From NCBI GenBank assembly GCA_030248215.1, contig JASANG010004103.1:186001-250000 (forward strand): a DNA stretch of 64,000 nucleotides, in the 5' to 3' direction. A program made the translations under genes and the position numbers. Shown piece by piece: positions 38,205-48,198 of the stretch; the first letter of the stretch is position 1; every line of letters begins with the position of its first letter. The notes beneath the pieces are model-generated. The model ran no database searches. It had not been told where the DNA came from and saw only the letters and a list, made by a program, of their open reading frames with translations. Source of the stretch: Enoplolaimus lenunculus. Its lineage: Eukaryota > Nematoda > Enoplea > Enoplida > Thoracostomopsidae.

Positions 38205-39320
38205 AGATTGCGAGCGCAATGGTGATGGGCATCGGATGTTTTTCCATATCCAAATATTCGGCAATTTTTGCCAGATATTTATAAGGATATTCAGATATAT
38301 CCGGATATCCGAAGTTAAATTTTCTATTTCGGATATCCGAAACTCGATTTTGCGACTTTTTGAGTTTCGGAACATCAAGTTTTGTTTCTTAAGCACTTGT
38401 TTTAACTTGTTCCTCTGAAGGAAGTGCCCTGGCCCACAAGCTGATAGTTATAGGCGTAAAACATACAGTACTAAAAATTGTGAAACGCAATTTTTCACCA
38501 GAAAAATTTCTGATGGGAAAATTCTGAGGTAGGAACCTTATCATTTTTTTTACAAAACAAACTGTTTGAGGGGGAAATTGTAAAGTAGGGACCTTATCAT
38601 TTACTCACAAAAAACCAGAACCAAAAATGTATTTTCAACAGTTCAGAAATCTAAATTTGTTTCGTGTTCATTACTGCGTTAAAGCTACGCGCTGAGTTGA
38701 ATTGCGTCATTTTTGCTATAGATGTAATTTACTATTAATTTTTTAATTAGGTTTGCTTAAAAATAAAAACCAAGACTATTATGAAGTTCTTTTTCTATCA
38801 AACAAATGAAGCCGTTTTTGTGTTACCGGAACAACTATAGGCTAACATATACATGTTAACAGCTAGCACATAAATTTTGTAAGCGATAACAACGAAGCAG
38901 TCGAACACTTAAACTACTTTTCACACAAGGTCCACCGCATGACCGAGGTTATGACAGTATCCAACAAGATGTTAAAAATGAAATGTTTTCAATATCAAAC
39001 TGAGTATTGTAAATTTTTCTGGCAGCAACTATGATTAGAGGAAGATCAACGTCAAACAGCTGTAAATTTTACAATCAGTATACACCGAAGGAACCAAATC
39101 TCACAAGAATTATCAACAATTTAGTTCAATATTCTGACAGGTTTGAATACAGAATTATTTTCGTTAGCTCCAACTGCTTTAGTGGTGACACAAAGCAAAT
39201 TACTCAAAAAATTACACAACAGCCTATCGGATATCCGGATACATATTTAATTTCAAATACATATATACGGATATTCTTCATATTCGGATATCCGGAGCCC
39301 ATCTATAGCGCGCAAGTTCG
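38205..39320. mobile_element. Roughly 1.1-kb inverted-repeat element with CCGGATATCCG subterminal motifs
   Basis: GATGGGCATCGGATG at 38223 faces CGGATATCCGGAGCCCATC ending at about 39303. TTGCGAGCGC and GCGCGCAAG just outside may extend the repeat. Both subterminal regions are dense in GGATAT and ATATCC motifs. There is no open reading frame of transposase size, so it is non-autonomous. Ends are approximate. Confidence 0.6.
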
Positions 39321-40397
39321 GACTTAACATTGTTGTGTTGTACTATATTTAATATTTAAAAATGTTATATGTCGAATGCATACTGCTTTAGGTCTTGTTT
39401 AATTCTCGTCATAGTCGTAAGCAGTTGAGCATATCTTTGTTAAACCAAAATTTCGAATGGACTTTATTTCTGACCTTAACTACAAATCATAGTAATCATT
39501 GGTTGCTAACTTTTGTTGGACTAAGTTTTTCGCGTTTTTAACTCCAAATTGTATCGGTAATTTTTATGAAATACATTACAGCTAAGGATATACATTAGAA
39601 ATAGTTTCAGAAACAGCAATCAAAGAGTTTCAAATTTTAGAATTTTTATGAACTTTAAGCCCCTGTCTTATATTGGGAATTTAAACGGCGTCACCTATTT
39701 TTCTTTTTAAAGATTTGAATTATAACATCATTTATTAAAAATACTGGAATAAAACCGCAGCATTAAATGCTATATTATCACACTGAAGTTGTTTTAGGCT
39801 AAAAAGTCGTGGAAGCTTGCGTGCAAATTATTTTATCGATGTCAAGATTTGTATGGTGATGGTGTAATATTTTTTCAATGTCGATTTTATATTCAAAAAA
39901 TCTTTTTGGTTTGGTATTAATCTTTTTACATAAAACTGAAGTTGAAACTGTGCGTCTTGGTTTCGCGAATCGGTAGCAATTGTATATTTGATGTATTTAT
40001 TAGTTACAGATTTCTAAGACTTGGAATAAGTCTTAAATTATTAGTTATTTTTGTTTTCGAGAGTAAATGTGGTAGTATTATTCTCGGAAATTAAGATATT
40101 ATGCAGCTTTTATAGTTCTCAGATAGCAAAAACTAATTGTAAATTTATGTATATAATTACAGGGTTGGTTCCGCCAAAGAAATACAGGCTGTTTGTTATT
40201 CTAGAAGTTTGAAACTTTTAAGTGTACAGTATTTTTGGTATTTTATGTTAATCTATATATGAATAAAACCAAGATTTGTGGCTTCAGGTATGTCTCATGT
40301 CAACTGCAGTTCCGAGAAAACATGTTGATTTCACTTCAGAAAATAAGTCCAGTTATAGATGATGGCCGTAACAGTAGTATAAGCATATTTCTAAGTA

Positions 40398-40621
40398 CAC
40401 TGTTAAAATATGATGAGTCAAATTGGCTCTCCGAAATAGGCTTTTCCGGACTACACAAACTCAGCCAAAATTCGACTCCGCCAGAGTCAAATTCGACTGA
40501 ATGAGTGAGTGGTTTAGTGAGTCGAATTTGACTGGCGAAGTCGAATTTGACTCAGTTTGTGTACTTAGCTCGGAAAAGCCTATTTCGGAGAGAGTAATTT
40601 GACTCACCATTTTTTGCAGTG
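40398..40621. mobile_element. Second copy of the GAGTCAAATTGACTC palindromic MITE, TA-flanked
   Basis: It begins CACTGTTAAAATATGATGAG and ends CACCATTTTTTGCAGTG, flanked by TA on both sides. The arms (CTCCGAAATAGGCTTTTCCG, GGACTACACAAACT) match 17775-17983 but are more diverged. TA duplication fits the Tc1/mariner group; there is no transposase. Confidence 0.85.
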
Positions 40622-40784
40622 TAGGCCTGTAATCGTAAAGATTTAGCTTATATATAAGCATTAGTAAAAAATAGTCTAAAGCTTAAAATTGCTGTATTGC
40701 AGTACTGCGGAAAACAGTTTAGTTGTTCAGTTAAACTTTTTCTGCATAATTTTAAAATTGACACAAGGGAACGTTACACACTAA

Positions 40785-41133
40785 ACACAAAATAAAACCG
40801 GAGGTCTGCCTCCAGCTGTGGCAAGAAATCGACCTCCGGCTGCGGTAGAGCTTCTGCCGGAGGTTCTGGCAATTTCGGTAGTGAAATGTTGCAGAATTTT
40901 GCAAAATATATTTACTGTGTGCGTTTTGTTTTAACATTTGGCACAATTACGAGCATTAAATTGGCGAGATTCTGTAAAAAATAAGCGTGAAACCAAAAGA
41001 TTTCACAACACTTTCCAGATATTTCCTATAAAATTAACGAATTAAACATCATTTTAATTTACTTTTTCTCTTCACCTCCAGCCCCGGCAAGTTCTGTTAA
41101 CCTCCGGTATTTTTCACTTCCGGTTGCACCCTG
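40785..41133. mobile_element. Degenerate member of the CAGGGTGCAACCGG group with CCTCCGG iterations
   Basis: The right end TTCCGGTTGCACCCTG (ending 41133) is that of the hAT-like MITE. The interior instead has ACCGGAGGTCTGCCTCCAG, CGACCTCCGGCTGCGG and CACCTCCAGCCCCGGC, so it is a separate subfamily. The left end is unclear. Confidence 0.5.
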
Positions 41134-41332
41134 CTTTTAGCAGGTTTATGCGCCGGAAAAAACCATTGGATAAAACGGTTTTTAACGAGGGGTAGAAAAA
41201 CGGAAAAAAACCTTTTATTATAATCTCAGTAAATCACAGGCAAATCTAGCCACAAAACGCGGAAACCGTGAGGAATTTGTTTTTCTCATGCTTCCATCGA
41301 CGCAAAGGCTGATGTACTGGGGATGAATCAGT

Positions 41333-41985
41333 GACGGATCCAGGAAACCCTGCAATTTAATGTGGGACGCCACGAGACATAGAAGAAGCATTCGCGAGCT
41401 AATGGGTCATCTACGTTAAAACGCACGCGCTAGTGTAAAAAGTTTTCCAACCACCGCGCTTGGAAGTGCATATAAAACCACATTCTGGTTTGGGATTTGA
41501 GACGTCTCCAGTAGTGTAGTTAGATAGTGGTAAAGGTCCTTACCCTAAGAAGGGAGTCAGGACAAAACATATGTGGTTCCAGGACTTCAGGACAATCGAA
41601 ACGTAATTTAACAGCAGATAAATTAAACATTTTCAATATATGCATACATAATAGCGCGCATCAACTGTTATAATACATTGATTGTAGTCCCTTCTAAGGG
41701 ACTCACGACAAAACAAGTTCCTATCCAGGACATACGGACGTATTTTATTGCTGTGCATACAGCATGTTAATTGTCGTAATAGTTTTAAAACGACCATTGG
41801 ACGTTTTGAGTACTGCAACAACTGAGTCTCTGAAAACAACGTAGGGACAAAAAGGGTAGGACAATTTTTTACAGTAGCGCTTGCGTTTACACGTGGATTA
41901 CCCATAAGCGAACCAAAAACCATGCACCATGTTGCTGTTATAAACCAATACAAAATCTTGGTTTACCCCTTTGGATCCGCCAGTA
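41333..41985. mobile_element. GGCGGATCCAGG-ended element, longer copy
   Basis: The left end CAGTGACGGATCCAGG and right end TTTGGATCCGCCAGT are related to the ends of 19215-19390. Between them the sequence carries two related segments with GGGAGTCAGGACAAAACA and GGGACTCACGACAAAACA. The target-site duplication is not evident. Confidence 0.5.
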
Positions 41986-42362
41986 GGTGGAATAAATGAA
42001 TACACGCCTCACTTAAACTTCTCGAGAGACCAGGGAACACATGCTTCACTGGTCCTAAATTCGGCAGCACTTTACTAAAGCTACAGTAGCTTGTAGGACC
42101 GGACACATACGTTCATGGCTCACAAATTGGAAACCTTGGAAAGAAAACAATTTGCTATTCTCCTCATCGGAAAATCCCAAATCGGCCACTGTTCTTTAAG
42201 AGAACTAATGACATCTATAAACTTCCACAACAGAGGTGGTCAACAATTTATACCGGAGACATGGTGCAACCGGATAAGACAAATGACACAGTTGGAGGCC
42301 AACAAAATTTACTGGAGCCGAAGCCAGATGTGAAGCCGGAGGTGAGGCGAAATTGGGAAGAT

Positions 42363-42629
42363 AACCCCTTCTCACATTGAGTTGCCTATAGGCAACTAAT
42401 CGCAGTAAATATACGTTAAATAATGTACATCGCACCGTGTTTAACAATTGCAACACGTATACATAGTACTAAATCACCACAAGACGTGAGAGCCCCCTCG
42501 GGCTCGAGCGTCATGCTCCTATAGCTGAGTGGTGATGGTATACGCCTCCCACTCCATTCACCGGAGTTCGAATCCTGGCATAAAAGTAGGTCTCAGGGGA
42601 AATAGAAAATATTCATGTGAGAAAGGGTT
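42363..42629 (+). mobile_element. 267-bp element with terminal inverted repeats and an internal tRNA-like sequence, copy 1
   Basis: It begins AACCCCTTCTCACAT and ends ATGTGAGAAAGGGTT. Inside, from 42515, is a tRNA-like stretch with TAGCTGAGTGG (A-box-like) and GAGTTCGAATCC (B box, 42564-42575). The copy at 42661 has the same length and only about two differences. A hairpin GAGCCCCCTCGGGCTC precedes the tRNA-like part. Confidence 0.8.
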
Positions 42630-42660
42630 TTAAGCGAAAAATTTTCAGTTTACTATCTAT

Positions 42661-42927
42661 AACCCCTTCTCACATTGAGTTGCCTATAGGCAACTAATCG
42701 CAGTAAATATACATTAAATAATGTACATCGCACCGTGTTTAACAATTGCAACACGTATACATAGTACTAAATCACCACAAGACGTGAGAGCCCCCTCGGG
42801 CTCGAGCGTCAAGCTCCTATAGCTGAGTGGTGATGGTATACGCCTCCCACTCCATTCACCGGAGTTCGAATCCTGGCATAAAAGTAGGTCTCAGGGGAAA
42901 TAGAAAATATTCATGTGAGAAAGGGTT
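42661..42927 (+). mobile_element. 267-bp element with tRNA-like core, copy 2
   Basis: Same ends and core as the copy at 42363, separated from it by 31 bases. Flanked by TA-like dinucleotides if the terminal bases are counted as a TA target. The near identity means recent amplification or gene conversion. Confidence 0.8.
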
Positions 42928-43649
42928 AAAATGATATTCAATTTATAATTCTAACAGATAGGGTCCACTGAAGGCGAGTGAAAAGTACCTGGCCGAGGCC
43001 GTAATTCGAGATGAAATGGAATAATGTAGTTAAATGATGTTTAATTTGCCATTTTTTCAAGTATGTATTTTTATAAAGAACGTTTTTGTATGCCTTCATG
43101 TTGGATTTGTGCAAAACACCACTTTTGTCCGTTCGCTATGCTATTCAGCGAGTTCATTATTACGGCAGTAATCGACGTTAACATTTGGTTGTGGATGTTT
43201 TTGTACAGTTGTAGATTGCATTCTGGAACAATTACTACTGTGTGATGTAATTACTTGGCTACTTTCACGTTTTTATTTATCACTTGTAGACAGTAATACA
43301 GGTCTCGTTTAGTTCGGCCAAGGTTCAGAAGCTACTAAAGTAGACCTGTATTGCATGAAGTTGTGAATGATTAGAGTTTTATTCAAACATTTGTTGAACG
43401 TTTTTATCTGATAACTAATATTTTAAGCTGCCATTTACTACACCACATTATAAAATTCTTTATGTCTTGTTGCAAGAGTAGCTGGTCTTCAAAATACGAT
43501 TTTCTGATTTCCTTCATCAAAATTTTCGAATTTTGTATGCATTTTTCATGGTCGTTAATGTATAACAAAGATAAACGGACCTAAAGCGATCTCTTTTGAG
43601 CGGAACACCACTTTTTACAGGAAATAGACTCGATGAAATGCTTTCAGTT

Positions 43650-44300
43650 AAAACTCGCTGTGTTCTGTCAGAACTGCACAGTCGGGACAACCCCTTTTCT
43701 CCGAAGTACTGCGAATATATTTGCTTTTTCACCTATATTTCTCCGAAACATATGGCCACGCCGGGAATCGAACCTCGAACCTCGGACCTCTCGCTCGCGA
43801 GTCAAGCGTGCTACCCAATTACATAACGCGACCGATATCCTAATTTTCTCTGGTGCTACATGTGCACGAGTATGTGTCTTAACATTGCACACTCTACACA
43901 TACACCAGCTGCACCGCGTATACTCACATTCCCCCTTCTTTAGGCATTCGCAGCGGACCGCGAATCCAAACTTCTCCGAATCCATAGGCCTGCGATTTAC
44001 AGCGCCCGTCTCGGTGGGACCTCCATGTCAGAACTTTACGGTCGGGACGACCCCTGTCCTCGAAGTACTGCGAATATACATTGTTTTTTCCTTTAATTTC
44101 TCCGAAAGATATGGCCACACCGGGAATCGAACCTCGGACCTCTCGCTCACGAGTCAAGCGCGCTACCCAATTACACCACGCGACCGATATTACAATTTTT
44201 TCTGGTCCTATATGTGCACGAGTATGTGTCTTAACATTGCACAGTCTGCACATACACCAGCTGTGCCGCGTATACTCACATATTCTATTCAACAAAAAAA
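43650..44300 (-). repeat. Inverted copy of the tRNA-derived SINE-like tandem array
   Basis: Two tRNA-like heads read on the minus strand (43754-43833 and 44113-44185), each followed in that sense by the body with AAAACCAATTATATTC-like and CCGACCGTGCAGTTCT-like segments. The linker GGAGGTCCCACC is again between units. Period here is about 359 bp because the tail piece found at 3170-3310 is missing. Confidence 0.78.
44113..44185 (-). tRNA. tRNA-like head of the SINE-like repeat (best-preserved length, 73 nt)
   Basis: Read on the minus strand it starts GGTCGCGTGGTGTAATTGGG and ends GATTCCCGGTGTGGCC. A and B boxes are intact and the acceptor strands mostly pair. The loop CTCGTGA would give anticodon CGT, different from CGC in the plus-strand copy at 3576. 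Mismatches in the T stem argue against a working tRNA. Confidence 0.45.
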
Positions 44301-44911
44301 TCGGAAATGCAGCCTGGTTTGCTTTTCAAAGGATATCATATGGGGCAGGATAGTAACCGGATCACCCTAAAAACTAGAATGGTGTAGTGAGATTTAACTC
44401 TGCTCATAAACTCAGCATGAGATTACGTATTTAGCCGCTCTAACACGTAGTGTGATTTTCGATCGTTTTCATAAAAAGATGTCACAAAAGTTAGCGCTTT
44501 GCATTTAAATAGGTGTATATATACTACTTGCAATTTCTGAGCTGAGGTTAGCAGCGTAACTTCAGCTTCTAGGGAATGAGAAATTTTGTGCTTTGATTGA
44601 ACTTTCACACCGCCACCCCTCGCCCCGAATTGACTAGGTCCCCATAAATTATGCTGCCCCCGTAAAAAATTTCCTGGCTGCCTTCTTGTTTGGAATCATA
44701 ACAAATCTTCTTTCCTTTGTGGCGTTGTGCTTGATCTTTAAAGCTTGTGGGCGGGATATTTAGAAAATAGTAATTGCAATAATATCATTCTTTCTCGCTA
44801 TATTCTTTCTTGCAACGCGTTCTAATAAATATCTTCTAGATTTAAATAAATATGGTAATCAATTAAAGTTTACGTGTGTTTCACGATCGTAGGTTTTTGT
44901 AAATTGCAAAG

Positions 44912-47900
44912 ATGAATGCCTCACATAATGATCAGGATGACTTCCACGGTTTCTCGGACGATGACGAGGAAAACAGCGATAAAATGCTCGTTAAATCATG
45001 TAGGTATCTACAATAGCTGCGGTAATTTATTGCGCACTATTCAACACCGACATAACGCAAACCAATGGTTCAAACATTTGTATTCACCGTTTGAACTGTT
45101 AAACAATATTTTCAATGAAAATATCATTTTTTGTTATGATGAGGTAAAATTTATAAGTGCTTGCGAGCGGGTTTTGTGGCATTCGGTGTATGTAGACCGA
45201 AAACGTTACGTAATGATGATGCTGCAGTTTGGTAAAAAGTCATGTAGACCGTTCATGTGTAGACACCTAAATTCATACAAATACTAAGATAGTCACTGGA
45301 ACACGCAGTGAGGAGGTCCCCCGATAACCGGGCCCCCAAATATTTTCAGTGAAAAATTTACAATGGTTGGGAACCAACATTAAGGTTGAGGAGCCAAGCA
45401 ATAGCGAAAAGGTCTCCTTTTTGTGAAATGTTAAAAACCCGTTTCCGAGCCCACAATAATGTATTTGTATGGAAATGGACCATCCCGAAATCAAGTCCCA
45501 TTTACGAATATGAAGATAGTTACGGGTAAAGCTTATGGTGAGGTTTTATACAACATTGAAATGGAAAACTGTCGTAGCCTAGCCCAAGCAACTGATCTCA
45601 ATTTTAGTGCATAGAACTGTGATTATCACGTGCAGTTGGATGTCACATAGTCCTGTCGAAAGAGGAATCGCTTGTGTAGCAAGCATTGCAGTTTGTCATC
45701 AGTGTTGGCGTGCTCTCTAGTATATATGTTATACAGTTGTGATATGCGCCGCGCCAGACATGATTTATTCTATTTTATTTACCTAGTGTTATTTAAATTA
45801 TATATTCACTTATGCGTTTAATAGTTCATTTCATACATAGGTTAGTTTTTATCGGTTGCTCAAATAGTTCACTTGAGTATGTAAGTAATTTTTATACTGC
45901 TGGAAAATTTGTGTTCACTACTTCATTTTTGTCTTAGCACCGTCTTCAACGACAGATAACACTAAAATCGGAAAAGATGAACAAGTCTCAACACTTCAAA
46001 CGATGCAGGATTATAATATCATAAACCCGCTTCAAATTTCTGCAGAATATAGTAAGTTGTGTTAATCATTATTTGTATTCTGTTTTTAGGTACTTGAGAC
46101 GATATGTGTGAAAAGTTAAAATATAGCCCATGGTGATGATATCTAATATAAATAGGTATCGGGAAACTAAATTAAGCTTTTTGCATCAAATCAATTACCT
46201 AGTTTATATCAGTTTATATCGTACGCTTAAGTCTGCTATATTTATGTACCGTGCGCACAAGTAAACATGTTTCAATTTACTTTTATTGCTTTTGAGTCGT
46301 ATATTGTTTCGTTCTAGATGATCCGTGTTCTGACGATCGATCTCATTCACCAATGTTAGAACCTGTGTCACCAGATGCCGGAACGATCTATGGGCCTTTG
46401 GAAGCTCCCGAGGTTGGTGTTTTGCTAATGTGCAGGTAACCGTCTTTTTAACCAGGTCACCCGCGAAGAGTGAATATTTTATATGGGTTAAAATATAGAA
46501 GATAGCACGCGATGGCCGCAAAACCGCATTTCCATGTTTTAAACCACAACAATATTATATAATAATTCCTACAAATGTATTTCTTAACTGTTATTGCTTT
46601 TAGCCACTTGACTTCAAAAACAATGATTTCGAGCATGTCAAAGCTGTTGAAGCAATGGAAGAAGACATTTTGTCGTCGAATATTTGCCTCGGACAAGGTA
46701 GTTTACTTTGCCTTATTCTGTTTACAGATTCTATAACATGCGGATCTTATTGATCCGGAACAGATTAACCGAGAAGCTGTATTTTTCTATAGCGTATTGC
46801 TTGACAAAAATAGTATTAGTGTTATCCATAGTTTGTGCTTTGCTTGTGACTAACCGAAGAGCGCTGCCCTATGTTCGTCCACGATGTAGATTTAGTATCT
46901 GTTTTGAGATTTAGTTATGAAGCAAGAAGCAACGTGCGTCGCTGCCATCATCCATCTAGGAAACCGGGCCAAACAAAGTCATGCGTTGCGCCTTTGTTTG
47001 TGCTTAGACTTTGCCTATGCATATATATGGGTTGTCGTTGGTGGTCTTAAGTCAGTTATATGACCGTTTTTTATTTGTACAGAATCTTTTGCTGCTGAAT
47101 TGCATGAGCTCGGTGTGACTGTGGTAAGCGGTCGTCGCTTCACAACCACGTTCCCCATGAGTCCGTTTGATCAGTCTCCATTAACTGTTGGCGATAAGAC
47201 TTATCGAAGTGTTATACATTTTATTTGTCAAGCGAAATTGGATAGATGGCCTGCAGTGAACGCTGTAGCTGATAAAGAAGGTATTATTTTTCTTGACTCT
47301 TCGTACTTTTCTCTAATATAGCCATAAATTATTTTTGTACGCCACTGTGCGTGCGGTGAGTATGTAGAACCTGAATAAGCTTGGGTTGCTTGCTCGGCTA
47401 CGTAGCTTATTAGTTCGAGTGTCGGACGATCCTAAAATGATAAAATGTATTCTTTTACTGAGAACTTATCGTGGCTTTTTAGATCATTGGCTATGGGTTT
47501 CTTGTTTCCACGTTAGAAACGGAATTTTCGTTTTGTGTGCGAGTGCGACATCTTTCTGTAAACCGAGAAAAGGCTTACAAAATTTCGATATTAAATTTTA
47601 TGTCAGTATGCCAGTTTTTATAGTTATCGAACGTCAGTGTCTTAAGAGTTTGGTATGGAGAGCTGCGTATGCAAAATTAAATTACACTGTAATAACTCGT
47701 ATTTGTTTGCAAATTATTCTTAATTTCATAACTCAGTACATTTTTGAGAATATTTAAACTGGTCGCCGTTTTTGTTTGCAGATAAACAAAAGTGGCTTGG
47801 AGACTCAACTATTGCAACATTAAAGCAATTTTCGTATCGCTTTCAAACTGCTATCATGTCCGGCACTGTTAATAAGGTAAGTCATGTCTATAACATTAGT

Positions 47901-48064
47901 GTTGTCTTTTGACAAGCTTAGCTATAATTTTTGTAGATTATCAGATTATCGTATTTTTAGCTTTGTTTCTCAAAAATTTATGATCAGTTTATATGTGGTG
48001 GATGCGCTCATGCTTATAGCTGAAGCTAAGGCCAATTTTGGGGCTGGCAAATTTTAGACCATGG

Positions 48065-48147
<83 letters not shown>

Positions 48148-48149
48148 GC

Positions 48150-48198
<49 letters not shown>

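Larger units (their letters stand above)
37326..44911. other. Intergenic region between the paralogues
   Basis: No exon was recognised. It holds inverted-repeat elements (38205-39320, 40398-40621, 40785-41133, 41333-41985), two tandem 267-bp elements (42363-42927) and the SINE-like array (43650-44300). The promoter of paralogue B should lie between about 44300 and 44911 but shows no clear motif. Confidence 0.6.

Noticed and set aside
42115-42333. 72-codon open frame in the intergenic region
   Set aside because: No domain, flanked by decayed transposon ends; likely noncoding.
43633-44370. 245-codon open frame with internally repeated segments
   Set aside because: It reads across the SINE-like tandem array and owes its length and repetition to it; no domain, no splice structure.
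47386-47757. 123-codon plus-strand open frame between exons 5 and 6 of paralogue B
   Set aside because: Intronic; composition is that of AT-rich noncoding DNA, no similarity to any recognised family, and exons 5 and 6 join in phase without it.
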